Assembly: GCA_035358815.1 (NCBI GenBank)
Contig: DAOPQC010000002.1
Coordinates: 373,306-437,305, forward strand
Length of the DNA: 64,000 bases
DNA from: Thermoanaerobaculales bacterium
GTDB lineage: Bacteria > Acidobacteriota > Thermoanaerobaculia > Thermoanaerobaculales > Sulfomarinibacteraceae
Reading direction: 5' to 3'
Positions 8,467-17,736 of this stretch are shown here, piece after piece. Below the pieces are notes generated by a model. The model saw only the letters and a program-made list of their open reading frames with translations. It made no database searches and was not told the DNA's origin. Every line of letters begins with the position of its first letter. Within the stretch, counting starts at the first letter, position 1. Both the position numbers and the translations under genes were made by a program.

Positions 8467-9087
8467 ATGCGACGTCCAAACCATCTCCTGGCCTGTCTGC
8501 TCGCGGTCGGGGCCGCCGCAGCGGGCGCGACGGCTGCCGCCAACGAGCCGCCGGCCCCCGCCGTTGCCACCTTCGCCGGCGGCTGCTTCTGGTGCATGGA
8601 GCCGGTGTTCGACGCCCTTGACGGCGTGATCTCCACAACCTCCGGCTACACCGGCGGCATCGTCAGCAGCCCGACCTACGAGGAGGTCTCCTCCGGGACG
8701 ACCGGCCACACCGAGGCGATGCAAGTAGTGTACGACCCGGCCCGGATCAGCTACGAGCGGCTCCTCGAGGTCTTCTGGCGCAACATCGACCCCACCGTCA
8801 AGGACCGCCAGTTCTGCGATCGCGGCAGCCAGTACCGGACCGCCATCTTCTACCACGACGAGGCCCAGCGAGCCGCGGCCGAGCGGTCGAAGGCCGAGCT
8901 CGAGGCCAGTGACGGCTTCGGCGGCGCCATCTTCACCGCGATCGCCCCGGCGGGCCCGTTCTATCCGGCCGAGGACTACCACCAGGACTTCTACCGGAAG
9001 AACCCGGTGCGCTACCAGCGCTACCACGATGCCTGCGGTCGCGACGAACGGCTCGAGCAGCTGTGGGGAGAGAGCCCCCCACCCTGA
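8467..9087 (+). CDS. msrA: Peptide-methionine (S)-S-oxide reductase, exported
   Basis: 206 residues. An N-terminal signal peptide (about 1-25, ending ATAAA) precedes a full MsrA domain. The catalytic motif GCFWCME is at about residues 38-44, followed by the family blocks GVISTTSGYTGG, YEEVSSGTTGHTEAMQVVYDP and FYPAEDYHQDFY. MsrA reduces methionine-S-sulfoxide in oxidised proteins using thioredoxin-type donors. The signal peptide places it in the periplasm or envelope. It lies about 90 bp after the anti-sigma factor on the same strand, so it may belong to that stress module. No MsrB partner is fused or adjacent. Confidence 0.95.
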   Translation: MRRPNHLLACLLAVGAAAAGATAAANEPPAPAVATFAGGCFWCMEPVFDALDGVISTTSGYTGGIVSSPTYEEVSSGTTGHTEAMQVVYDPARISYERLLEVFWRNIDPTVKDRQFCDRGSQYRTAIFYHDEAQRAAAERSKAELEASDGFGGAIFTAIAPAGPFYPAEDYHQDFYRKNPVRYQRYHDACGRDERLEQLWGESPPP

Positions 9088-9148
9088 TTCGCGCGAAGCG
9101 GACCGGACGGCCCGTCGCGAGCCGGGGATCGCGACCCTCGCAGGCCGG

Positions 9149-10567
9149 CTATGGGGCCGCCGGGGCCTCCGCGACGGCGCCCTCGGCGATCACGATCTCC
9201 ACCCGGCGGTTGCTCTTGCGGCCCTCGCTGGTGTCGTTGGACGCGATCGGCCGGTCGGGCCCGTAGCCGTCGGAGACCATCCGCGGCGGCGCGATCCCCT
9301 GCTCGGACAGGAACTGCACCACCGACAGCGCGCGCGCCTCGGACAGCCGCAGGTTGTAGTCGTGGGGCCCGGTGGCGTCGGTGTGGCCCTCTACCCGCAG
9401 GTTGAGGTCCTGCATGATCAGCAGGATCCCGGCCAGCTTGGCGATCACGAGCTTGGCCTCGGGCTTAAGCGTCGACTGGTTGACGTCGAACAGGATGTCC
9501 GGCAGGTTCACGATCATCCCGCGCGCGGTGCTGCGCGTCTCCGCGACCTGGCCGAGGGCGCCCTCGAGGCGGCTCGACAGCTCTGCCTTCTCCTCCCGCA
9601 GCGACGCCATCGCCGCCGTCAGGGCCGCCTGCTCGGTGCGCAGGGCGCCGAGCGCCGCGTCGAGCTGCTCGCGCTCGACGCGGGCCTGCTCGAGCGACTG
9701 CTCGGCCTCGGCGGCTCGCGCCTCCATCGCGGCGACCTCGGCGGTGCGGGCCGCGATCTCCGAGTTCCGGCTCGCAATCTCCCGGTCGAGCCGCTCAGCC
9801 TCGATCTTGCGCTCCGCCTCGCCGATCGCGTTGCTGCTGACGCCGTACGACCGGCGCGCGAAATCGACGCCGTCGGAACGGGTGCGCGAGCTCGACACCA
9901 GGTTGGTGGCCTGCGCGAGCAGGAGGCGGGCATCCTGGACCATGGCGGGGGTGTAGTTTGCGGCCCCGATCCGGTCGGCGTAGGCAAGGGCGCGCTCCGC
10001 CTGCACCAGCTCGACCGGGCGATCGTCGTCCCAGGCCACCGCCCGGATGCTGTCGAGGTCGTGCGGCGGGGACGTCGCGAAGCTCGCGAACGTGAAGGTC
10101 TCTGACCCGACCTTCCCCTTCTCGGGGGGATCGTTGATGAACATCACCAGCGGCGACGGCCGCCAGACCTGGGCGTACGGCTCGGCGGTGACCATCAGGG
10201 CGAAGCTCTTGAGCCCGGTGGTGTAGACCGCGCTGCCCTTGGGCGACCCGCTCGGAACCTCGCCGACGTTCTTGGCGAACCCACCCGGCGTCACGCCCCA
10301 CAGCACGTAGCAGGTCACCTCGCCGCCGAACAGGATCGCGGGCTTGAGGTCGGAGTACTCGAGCTCGATCTGCGCCATCCCCTCGCGCAGCGTGACCCTG
10401 GCCTCGACGGTGGCACGCGGCGCCTCGGTGGTCGGCGCCAGGTTGAGCTTGACCGCCGAGTCCGACGGGTACGCGACCAGGTGCAGGGTCTGCTGCTGCG
10501 CGGCCGCCGGCAGCGACGCCAGGGCTACCAGGCAACTCAAAACCAACCACGACCTCGTTCCGGACAT
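9149..10567 (-). CDS. OmpA-family protein with long coiled coil
   Basis: 472 residues. It has a signal peptide (about 1-23, ending PAAAQ), then an N-terminal beta-rich domain (to about residue 200). An Ala/Glu-rich coiled coil follows (about 235-345, with repeats such as REIASRNSEIAARTAEVAAMEARAAEAEQ broken into heptads). The C-terminal OmpA peptidoglycan-binding domain contains LPDILFDVNQSTLKPEA, VEGHTDATG and NLRLSEARALSV. Such proteins tie the outer membrane to peptidoglycan. The start at 10567 follows a GGGAGGAG Shine-Dalgarno, while an upstream in-frame start is not supported by any signal peptide. It is convergent with msrA. Confidence 0.9.
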   Translation of the reverse strand: MSGTRSWLVLSCLVALASLPAAAQQQTLHLVAYPSDSAVKLNLAPTTEAPRATVEARVTLREGMAQIELEYSDLKPAILFGGEVTCYVLWGVTPGGFAKNVGEVPSGSPKGSAVYTTGLKSFALMVTAEPYAQVWRPSPLVMFINDPPEKGKVGSETFTFASFATSPPHDLDSIRAVAWDDDRPVELVQAERALAYADRIGAANYTPAMVQDARLLLAQATNLVSSSRTRSDGVDFARRSYGVSSNAIGEAERKIEAERLDREIASRNSEIAARTAEVAAMEARAAEAEQSLEQARVEREQLDAALGALRTEQAALTAAMASLREEKAELSSRLEGALGQVAETRSTARGMIVNLPDILFDVNQSTLKPEAKLVIAKLAGILLIMQDLNLRVEGHTDATGPHDYNLRLSEARALSVVQFLSEQGIAPPRMVSDGYGPDRPIASNDTSEGRKSNRRVEIVIAEGAVAEAPAAP

Positions 10568-10706
10568 CTCGCTCCTCCCATGGCCGTGCCTGCCGGCTAC
10601 AGTCGCGGCGAGCCCGGCCGCTGCCAGGATCCGCCGCCAGAATAGCCTGCGCCCCCGGTCTGCGCCACCTCGCCGGTCGCGGTCGGCGCACCGGGCCACG
10701 CGACGG

Positions 10707-12932
10707 TCAACCGCGTGGGCCGCCCTGGATGAGGTGGCGCTCGAGGAACTCGGTCTTGAGCTGGTGGAAGTGCAGCCGGCGATGCGAGGTCCGGATCAGG
10801 TGGCGGACCCGCGGGTAGACCATCAGGTCGAACAGCTTGCCGGCTCGCTGGTACTGCTCGGCCATCTGCGCCGTGTGCTGGAGGTGGACGTTGTTGTCCG
10901 ACAACCCGTGGCAGATGAGGAGCGCACCGTCGAGGCCGGCGGCGAAGTGGACCGGCGAGCCGTCCCGGTAGCCGTCGGGGTTGTCCTCTGGCCGGTCCAT
11001 GTAGCGCTCGGTGTAGATCGAGTCATAGAGCCGCCAGTCGGTGACCGGCGCGTAGGCGATGCCGGCGGCGAAGTGCTCGGGCGCCTTGTTCATCGCCATC
11101 AGCGCCATGTAGCCGCCGTAGCTGCCGCCGTAGACGCCGATCCGCTCGGGATCGATCCACGGCTGGCGCTCGAGGAAGCGGACCCCCGCGAGCTGGTCGG
11201 CGAGCTCGAACACCCCGAGCCTGCGGTGGACGGCCGCCTCGAAGGCGTGGCCGCGGCCCCAAGACCCCCGGTTGTCGACGGTGAACACAACCAGCCCCCT
11301 GCGCGCCAGCAGCATCTGGTAGAGCAGCCGGGTGCCACCCCACTCGTTCACCACCGACTGGGCGCCGGGCCCGCCGTAAACGTAGACCAGCGCCGGATAC
11401 CTCTTCGCGGGATCGAAGCCCGGCGGGCGGAACATCCAGGAGTAGAGGAGCTGGCCGTCGTCGGCGGTGACGGTCCCCAGCTCGGGGAGCACGAGGTCGA
11501 CCCCTTCGAGCGCGGGAATCGTGCCGTCGTCGATCGTGCGCAGATGGCGCCCCTTGACCGTGTAGAGCTCGAGCCGCGGCGGCTGCGAGAGGCTCGAGAA
11601 GGTGTCGAGCAGATGGCGGCCGTCCGGGGCGAGCAGCGCCTCATGGGTGCCGGGGCCCGGCGTCAGCAGCTGCGGCTCGCCGCCGTCGAGCCCGACCCGG
11701 TAGATGTGCCGCTCGCGCGGGTCCTCGGCGGTGGCTCGGAAGACGACCCCGGTCCGGTCGCCGTCGAGCCCGCACACCGCCTCGACCTGCCAGCGGCCAG
11801 CGGTCAGCCGCCGGATCAGCCGGCCGTCAACGCCGTACAGGTAGAGGTGACGCCAGCCGTCGCGCTCCGACGACCAGACGAAGCGGTCGTCACCGACGAA
11901 GCTGAGGTCGTCGCGCACGTTGACCCAGTCCGGGCTCTCGTCGGCCAGCAGGAGGCGGGACGAGCTCTCGCCGGGAACGGCGGCGCGCAGCTCGAGCCGG
12001 GTCTGGTCGCGGTCGAGCACCTCGAACCACACCTCGCGGCCGCCCGGCATCCAGCCGGCGCGGGCCAGGTAGCCGTCGCCGACCCCGGTCGGGATCCAAC
12101 GGATCGCGCCGTCCGCCGCGGCGACGACGCCGAGGCGGACGATCGAGTTCGGATCGCCGGCCTTCGGGTAGCGCTGCCACTCCACTCCGGCGACCGCATC
12201 GAGCTCGTCGGTGATCGGGAAGGCGGGGATCGGGGAGGTGTCGTACTGCACGAACAGGATGCGGTCGCTCCCGGGGGACCACCAGAACGAGCGCGCGACC
12301 CCGAGCTCCTCCTCGTACGCCCAGTCCGCAGCGCCGTTGAGGAGCGTCGTGCTTCCCGCCCGATCGGTCAGCCGGTGCTCGAGGCCGGACTCCAGCTCCA
12401 GCCGGTAGAGGTCGCCGTCGCGCACGAAGGCGACCTGGCGCCCGTCCGGGCTGAAGCTGGCGAAGCGCTCCGGCGCCGCGCCCTCGGTGAGGAAGCGGGC
12501 GGTGCCGGAAGCCAGCTCGAGCAGGTAGAGGTCGCCGGCGGTGACCCCCACCAGGTGGCGCCCATCCGGGCCGAGGGTCGGTGACGTGCCGCTGCCGGGG
12601 TGGGTGTTGACGTCGTCCATCGCGGGCTTGACGTAGCCGCCCCGGCGCCGGTGGAGGTCGCCGAGCAGCGCTTCCCAGTCGGCGATGCGCTCGTCGGTGC
12701 CGCTCGCCACGTCGTGCCGGAAAAGCCCGAGCCGCCCGTCGCGCGTGTCGCGGAACAGAAAACCGCCGCCGTCCGGAAGCCACAGCACGAGATCCGGCGC
12801 GGTGTCGTCAAAGCGGTCGGAGCCGAACAAGTCGTCGAGCGTCGGAAACTCACCGGCCGCTCCGCAGGACGGCCCCAGGAGCAGGGCCAGGATGGCGGCC
12901 GCGACCGCCGAGCGCACCCTCGAGATCGCCAT
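10707..12932 (-). CDS. S9-family prolyl oligopeptidase (DPP IV-like), exported
   Basis: 741 residues. The signal sequence is about residues 1-25; LLLGPSCGAAG could be a lipobox. A beta-propeller DPPIV_N region (about 45-480) precedes the alpha/beta-hydrolase S9 domain. The nucleophile is in GGSYGGYMAL (about residue 600), the Asp in GLSDNNVHLQHT (about 677) and the His in VRHLIRTSHRRLH (about 711). The oxyanion-side motif VYGGPGAQ is present. DPP IV-type enzymes cut after proline near the N-terminus of peptides, so a periplasmic peptide-scavenging role is likely. The ATG at 12932 has a GGGGGG Shine-Dalgarno; a GTG at 12953 is the alternative. Confidence 0.92.
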   Translation of the reverse strand: MAISRVRSAVAAAILALLLGPSCGAAGEFPTLDDLFGSDRFDDTAPDLVLWLPDGGGFLFRDTRDGRLGLFRHDVASGTDERIADWEALLGDLHRRRGGYVKPAMDDVNTHPGSGTSPTLGPDGRHLVGVTAGDLYLLELASGTARFLTEGAAPERFASFSPDGRQVAFVRDGDLYRLELESGLEHRLTDRAGSTTLLNGAADWAYEEELGVARSFWWSPGSDRILFVQYDTSPIPAFPITDELDAVAGVEWQRYPKAGDPNSIVRLGVVAAADGAIRWIPTGVGDGYLARAGWMPGGREVWFEVLDRDQTRLELRAAVPGESSSRLLLADESPDWVNVRDDLSFVGDDRFVWSSERDGWRHLYLYGVDGRLIRRLTAGRWQVEAVCGLDGDRTGVVFRATAEDPRERHIYRVGLDGGEPQLLTPGPGTHEALLAPDGRHLLDTFSSLSQPPRLELYTVKGRHLRTIDDGTIPALEGVDLVLPELGTVTADDGQLLYSWMFRPPGFDPAKRYPALVYVYGGPGAQSVVNEWGGTRLLYQMLLARRGLVVFTVDNRGSWGRGHAFEAAVHRRLGVFELADQLAGVRFLERQPWIDPERIGVYGGSYGGYMALMAMNKAPEHFAAGIAYAPVTDWRLYDSIYTERYMDRPEDNPDGYRDGSPVHFAAGLDGALLICHGLSDNNVHLQHTAQMAEQYQRAGKLFDLMVYPRVRHLIRTSHRRLHFHQLKTEFLERHLIQGGPRG

Positions 12933-13027
12933 GAGGAGCCCCCCAGTCGACACGCCACGTTAGCCTGGAAACCGCTGTGAGCCAAGGCTCGAGGCCAGCT
13001 GTCCGGCTGATGCCAGGGCGACGTTTC

Positions 13028-13157
13028 GGGAGCGGGAACGGGAACGGGATCGGGAGCGGTCAGGCGGCCGTCCGGAAGCGGGCGCGGATCCGGCTTCGCC
13101 GTTGGCTACGCCGTGACAGGCGCGGAAGCGGGCGCCCTATCCCCTAACCCCTGTTGC
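13028..13157. repeat. Composite intergenic repeat (GGGAAC/GGAAGC hexamers plus CCCCTA run)
   Basis: Starts with about five degenerate GGGARC hexamers (13028-13059). At 13081-13135 comes a unit also found at 18378-18432, differing at two positions; it contains TTCGCCGTTGGCTACGCC then GTGACAGG and GCGGAAGCGGG. It ends in a C-rich CCCTATCCCCTAACCCCTG run (13135-13153), 20 bp before the stop of the GGDEF-EAL gene. The rest of the 240-bp gap holds no gene. Confidence 0.7.
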
Positions 13158-13176
13158 CTGGCCGGGTGGGGGCGCG

Positions 13177-15321
13177 CTACTGGGCGACGCCGGGAGGCCC
13201 GAGCGGGCCGCCGTACCAGCGTGGCGGCGCGGCGATCAGCTCGGTCGCGGCGTCGTGGTTGAGCGGTCTCGCGAACCAGAAGCCCTGGCCGAGCGGACAC
13301 TCCATCTGCCGGAGCCGGATCGCCTGCTCCTCGGTTTCGACCCCCTCGGCCACGACCCCGATGCCGAGATCGTCGGCGAGGTTGAGGATGGTCTTGACGA
13401 TGTTCCTGGAGTCCCTGGTGAGCCCCATGGTGCTGACGAACGAGCGGTCGATCTTGAGCGAGTCGTACTGGAAGCGCTGCAGGTAGCTCAGCGAGGAGTA
13501 GCCGGTGCCGAAGTCGTCGATGCTGAGCTGCACCCCGAGCGCGCGCAGCCGGGTGAGCTTGGCCATGACCTCGTCGCCGTGGTCGACGACGACGTTCTCC
13601 GTCACCTCCAGCCGCAGGCTCCCCGGCGGCAGCTCGCTCACGTCGAGGATCCCGACCAGCCGCTCCACCGCGTCGGGCTGCATGAACAGCTTGCCCGACA
13701 CGTTGACGCTGATGAACAGCGGCGGCTCCTGCGGGAACATCGCCTGCCACCGGCTGGCCTGCCCGCAGCACTCGCGCAGCGTGTACCAGCACAGCGGGAC
13801 GATGAGGCCGGTCTCCTCGGCAAGGCCGATGAAGTGGGATGGGGCGATCAGCCCGCGCTCCGGGTGGTTCCAGCGCACCAGGCCCTCGAAGCCGACGATG
13901 CGGCCGGTGGCGAGGGCCACGATCGGCTGGTAGTGCATCACGAAGTCCTCGCGCTCGATCGCCCGCCGCAGCTCGGTCTCGAGCGCGAGCAGCCGGACCG
14001 CGTGGCGGTGCATCTCGGAGTCGAAGACCTCGTAGCGCGAACGGCCGGCAGCCTTCGCGCGGTACATCGCGATGTCCGCGTCGCGGAGGATGTCCTCCGG
14101 CCCGCGCGTCTCCTCGCTCGACAGCGCAATGCCGATGCTCGCGGTGACATACACCTCGTGGGGGCTGATCACGACGGAGGTCGAGATGATCTCCTGGATC
14201 CGCTCGGCGACCCGGACAGCGTCGCCGAGGTCATCGACGTGGCTGAGCAGGATCGCGAACTCGTCGCCGCCGAGCCGGGCGATGGTGTCGCCGGGCCGCA
14301 GCGTCCGCTCGATCCGCCGCGCGATGTCCTGGAGCAGCTTGTCGCCCGTGGTATGGCCGAGGCTGTCGTTGATGTTCTTGAACCGGTCCAGGTCGAGGAA
14401 CAGGACCGCGAAACGGAAGTGGGGCTGGCGGCGGCGGGCGGCCAGCACCACGCCCAGCCGGTCGATGAACAGCGCGCGGTTGGCGAGCCCGGTGAGCCCG
14501 TCGTGGAACGCGTCGTAGACCAGCTGCTGCTCCGCCGACTTGCGCGCGGTGACGTCGGTGAGCGACCCGGCCATCCGAATGACCTTCCCGTCCTCGTTGC
14601 GGACGGCGACCCCCCGGGTCAGCATCCAGCGGATCTCGCCGCCCCGAGTGATCATCCGGTGCTCGTGCTCGAAGTGCTCGTCGTCGCCTTCGAAGTGCGC
14701 CTGCAGCGCCGAGCGCAGCTCGTCGACGTCGTCGGGATGGACCTTCCGGAACCAGTCGTCCGGCCGCTCACCGACCTCGTAGATGCCGTAGCCCAGCATC
14801 ATCTTCCACCGCGGCGACAGGTACAGCGTGCCGGAGGAGAGGTTCCAGTCCCAGAGGCCGTCGTTGGCGCCCCGAATCGCCAGTGCGTAGCGCTCCTCGC
14901 TCTCGCGGAGCGCCTCCTCGCTGCGGTGCCTCTCCAGCGCGTAGCGGATGGAGCGCGTCAGCAATCTGCCGTCCAGATAACGCTTGGGAAGGTAGTCCTG
15001 CGCGCCCTCGGCGACCGCCTGCACCGCCACGGCGTCGTCCTCGAGGCTGGTCAGCACGATGATCGGCACCTCCGGATGCTCGGCATTGACGCGCCGGAAG
15101 GTGTCGAGCCCCTTGCTGTCGGGCAGCGAGAAGTCGAGCAGGACGATGTCGACGGCCTCGCGCTCCAGGTGGTCGAGCCCGGCCTGCAGACGGTCGCGAA
15201 CGGTGAGCTCGAAGCGCAGGCCGGCCCCACCGACGAGAACGCTGCGCACCAGCGCCGCGTCCTCCGGGCTGTCCTCCACCGCCAGCACGCGGACCGGCTG
15301 CTCCCAGTCGCGCCGCCTCAC
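13177..15321 (-). CDS. Receiver-PAS-GGDEF-EAL cyclic-di-GMP response regulator
   Basis: 714 residues from a GTG at 15319-15321 that overlaps the TGA of the upstream histidine kinase (GTGA). Domains in order: receiver (about 10-130, phospho-acceptor Asp63 in IVLLDFSLPD), PAS with PAC (about 145-270), GGDEF (about 275-435, RLGGDEFAILL intact) and EAL (about 450-700). The EAL signature is EGLVRW rather than EALVRW. The other catalytic blocks, DDFGTGYSSLSYL, KIDRSFV and GVETEEQ, are intact, so phosphodiesterase activity is plausible. It would make or break cyclic-di-GMP in response to phosphorylation. The long frame upstream of 15321 overlaps the kinase and is not coding. Confidence 0.92.
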   Translation of the reverse strand: MRRRDWEQPVRVLAVEDSPEDAALVRSVLVGGAGLRFELTVRDRLQAGLDHLEREAVDIVLLDFSLPDSKGLDTFRRVNAEHPEVPIIVLTSLEDDAVAVQAVAEGAQDYLPKRYLDGRLLTRSIRYALERHRSEEALRESEERYALAIRGANDGLWDWNLSSGTLYLSPRWKMMLGYGIYEVGERPDDWFRKVHPDDVDELRSALQAHFEGDDEHFEHEHRMITRGGEIRWMLTRGVAVRNEDGKVIRMAGSLTDVTARKSAEQQLVYDAFHDGLTGLANRALFIDRLGVVLAARRRQPHFRFAVLFLDLDRFKNINDSLGHTTGDKLLQDIARRIERTLRPGDTIARLGGDEFAILLSHVDDLGDAVRVAERIQEIISTSVVISPHEVYVTASIGIALSSEETRGPEDILRDADIAMYRAKAAGRSRYEVFDSEMHRHAVRLLALETELRRAIEREDFVMHYQPIVALATGRIVGFEGLVRWNHPERGLIAPSHFIGLAEETGLIVPLCWYTLRECCGQASRWQAMFPQEPPLFISVNVSGKLFMQPDAVERLVGILDVSELPPGSLRLEVTENVVVDHGDEVMAKLTRLRALGVQLSIDDFGTGYSSLSYLQRFQYDSLKIDRSFVSTMGLTRDSRNIVKTILNLADDLGIGVVAEGVETEEQAIRLRQMECPLGQGFWFARPLNHDAATELIAAPPRWYGGPLGPPGVAQ

Positions 15322-16811
15322 CGGCCACCCCCGCCACCGACCGGGGAGCTCTTCGGAAGCGAGACGTGGAAGGTCGCCCCGCGCCCGGCCGTTGACTCCA
15401 CCCAGATCCTGCCGCCATGCCGGTCGACGATCTTCTTGCAGACGGCGAGCCCGATCCCGGTCCCCGGATACTCCTCCTGCGTGTGCAGCCGCTGGAACAT
15501 CTGGAAGATGCGCTCCGAGTCCGCGGGAGCGATCCCGATGCCGTTGTCGCGGAAGCTCAGCGTCCACCCGTCGGCCTTCTCGTCGACTCCGATGTGGATC
15601 TTCGGCGGCTCGGTGCCGTGGAACTTCAAGGCGTTGGACAGCAGGTTCTGGAGCAGCTGCTCCATCTGCGTCTCGTCGGCCATCACCAGCGGCAGCTCGT
15701 CGGAGGTGACCTCGGCGCCGAGGTCCGAGATCTCGCTGTCGAGGGTCTCCTCGACGCGGTCGCGGACGCGGTTGAGGTCGATCAGCTCGAACCGCTGCTC
15801 CGCGGTGTTGACCCGCGCGTACCGCAGCATCGCGTCCATCATCCGTTGCAGGTTCGCGGCGCCGTTCATCGCATGCTCGAGGTACTCCCGTCCGGTGGCG
15901 GTCAGCTTCTCCGATTCCCGGTCGGCGAGGAGGTCCAGGAAGCGGCCGACGACGTTGAGGGGCTGCTGCAGGTCGTGCGACACGACGTACGCCATCTGCT
16001 CGAGCTCGTCGCGGGACGTGCCGGTGACCGCGCGCAGCGCCGCGCCCTCGCGCTCGGCCGACCCCGCCGGAATGGCCTCCGCCATGCCCAGCAGCTGGCG
16101 CACCCGGGCGACCTCACCCTCGACGAAGGACGTCCGCAGGCGGACCCGGACCGGCTCGCCGTCAGCCTTGCGGAGCTCGGCCTCGAAGCCCTCGATCGAG
16201 CCGGCCTTCTCGAGGGTCGACCGCCAGCGCTCGGCGGCCCCCTCCTGCACGAAGAAGTGCCGCAGCGAGCGCCGCGTCAGCTCCTCGGGCGACTCGAACG
16301 CCAGCAAGCGCGCGAGGGCGGCGTTCGCCTCCAGGATCTCGCCGTCGCTGGTGGCCACGAAGATCCCGACCGGGAGATCCTCGAACACCCTGCGGTACGG
16401 CGCCTCTCGCGCATTCTCCATCGCCCGCCGGCGAGCCCGGTAGAGGGCGCTGCGGACCGCGAACGGCAATCGCGTGTAGCCGGCGCTGTCCTTCGACACG
16501 TAGGCGTCGACGCCGAGCCGGATCGCCTCGTCCACCAGCTCCGCGGTGAGGAGCCGCGTGAACAGGATCACCGCGCAGTCGGGATCGAGCTCTCGCACCA
16601 GGCGGACGACGTCGGTGCCGCCGATCCAGCCGAGCTCGAGCTCGGTGATGACGAGCCCGTAACGGCGCGCGGTGAGCGCCCGGGTGAGCGCGCTGGCATC
16701 GCCGATCGGCTCGACCGCGACCTCGCCGAACGCACCGTTGAGCACCAGCGACGCGAGCTCACGGTCCGCCGGGTTGGCGTCGACGAGGAGGATCGGCGGT
16801 AGCAGGTTCAT
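15318..16811 (-). CDS. Receiver-PAS-histidine kinase
   Basis: 497 residues. Domains in order: an N-terminal receiver-like domain (about 5-120), PAS (about 135-255), a HisKA dimerisation region with YVVSHDLQQPLN (His about 278), and a HATPase_c domain with NLLSNALKF, DNGIGI and GTGIGLAVCKKIV. The receiver keeps the K (YVSKDS) and T (ILFTRL) positions. The expected phospho-acceptor Asp is Glu57 (VITELELGW), so it may be a pseudo-receiver. No transmembrane segment is present, so the kinase is cytoplasmic. The stop overlaps the GTG of the GGDEF-EAL gene by 3 bases, and the pair is likely a cognate two-component system. Confidence 0.9.
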   Translation of the reverse strand: MNLLPPILLVDANPADRELASLVLNGAFGEVAVEPIGDASALTRALTARRYGLVITELELGWIGGTDVVRLVRELDPDCAVILFTRLLTAELVDEAIRLGVDAYVSKDSAGYTRLPFAVRSALYRARRRAMENAREAPYRRVFEDLPVGIFVATSDGEILEANAALARLLAFESPEELTRRSLRHFFVQEGAAERWRSTLEKAGSIEGFEAELRKADGEPVRVRLRTSFVEGEVARVRQLLGMAEAIPAGSAEREGAALRAVTGTSRDELEQMAYVVSHDLQQPLNVVGRFLDLLADRESEKLTATGREYLEHAMNGAANLQRMMDAMLRYARVNTAEQRFELIDLNRVRDRVEETLDSEISDLGAEVTSDELPLVMADETQMEQLLQNLLSNALKFHGTEPPKIHIGVDEKADGWTLSFRDNGIGIAPADSERIFQMFQRLHTQEEYPGTGIGLAVCKKIVDRHGGRIWVESTAGRGATFHVSLPKSSPVGGGGGR

Positions 16812-17097
16812 CGCCCGCCGCCCGCACGCCGTCCCGGCGGCGTTCCGTCCTCACGCCTCGCCCGGATCATCCCGTCGACCGCGACATTTCGAGGCTCCCG
16901 CGGCAAGGCCGCAGCTCTACCGATCCATCGAGTCTAGCACCGGCATCGTGTACCGCCGCTGGGCATCGACTCCTGCTGATCGACCACCAGCTGCACATTG
17001 CACCGATCGGCGGGCGACGGGGGGACCCTGGAAGCTCATGTCGACCACCTGATGGACACAACCGTCCTCCCCGCTCACAACCCGTGCGTCCACCCTA
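16812..17097. other. Intergenic region upstream of the histidine kinase
   Basis: No gene is seen here. A TAG / GGTACACGATGCCGG type AT-richer stretch around 16930-16960 could hold the kinase promoter, but no clear -35/-10 pair stands out. At its right edge, overlapping the end of the neighbouring gene, are ATCACA-N3-TGTGAT (17097-17111) and TGTGA-N6-TCACA (17106-17121). Confidence 0.4.
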
Positions 17098-17736
17098 TCA
17101 CAAACTGTGATCTTCGTCACACTCCGTGCGGACTGCGACGTACTCTCGCACGCCGTGGCGCAGGACGAACGAGGCATCGATCCGGAACCCCGAGAGCAGC
17201 CGCGCGACCTCGGCGGGCGGGAACCTGGGCGCGGCGATCGCGCCGAGTCCGCTCGGCCGGTAGAGGATCTGCTCGTCGCTGCGGATCTCGAACACCTGAG
17301 GGCGAGCAGGCATCTCCGGGCCTTCGTGGACCAGCAGGAAGAGCGCGCCGCCCTGCCGGGTGGCCGGCTTCAGCCAGCCGACCAGGTCCCGCGCCTGCTG
17401 CCGGTCGAGATGGCTCAGCAGGTCCCACACCAGCACCAGGTCGAACGGACCCGCGATGTCGGCCAGCCTTCTCCTCCAGAGATCGGTGCCGGGGGCGAGC
17501 CCGTCGTCTGCGCTCAGATCCGCGATCGACAGGTGGCTCGCGAATCCCGATAGGAAGTCGATGTTGGCCGGCAGCGCCGGCCCGAGATCGAGCACCCTGC
17601 ATCCGACGCGCGCCGAGAGTCCGGCCAGGGCCGCCTTCAGGCCCGGCGACCGGTGCTCATCCACGCCGCCCGACGCGGCGCCCGTGCCGCCGCCTTGTGC
17701 GTCGGGTCCCGCCTCCGCGTGGCGAAACCGCCTCAC
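17098..17736 (-). CDS. Class I SAM-dependent methyltransferase-like protein
   Basis: 212 residues from a GTG at 17734-17736 that overlaps the bactofilin stop (GTGA). The Rossmann-type motif I is VGCRVLDLGPALPANIDFL (about 43-61). An acidic strand end follows (HLSIADLSAD), then PFDLVLVWDLLSHLDRQQ (about 96-113) as the motif IV region, and a C-terminal strand HEGPEMPARPQVFEI. The fold is convincing but the substrate is unknown. Coupling to a bactofilin suggests a role in cell shape or envelope biology; that is inference only. A TGTGA-N6-TCACA palindrome overlaps its last codons. Confidence 0.7.
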   Translation of the reverse strand: MRRFRHAEAGPDAQGGGTGAASGGVDEHRSPGLKAALAGLSARVGCRVLDLGPALPANIDFLSGFASHLSIADLSADDGLAPGTDLWRRRLADIAGPFDLVLVWDLLSHLDRQQARDLVGWLKPATRQGGALFLLVHEGPEMPARPQVFEIRSDEQILYRPSGLGAIAAPRFPPAEVARLLSGFRIDASFVLRHGVREYVAVRTECDEDHSL

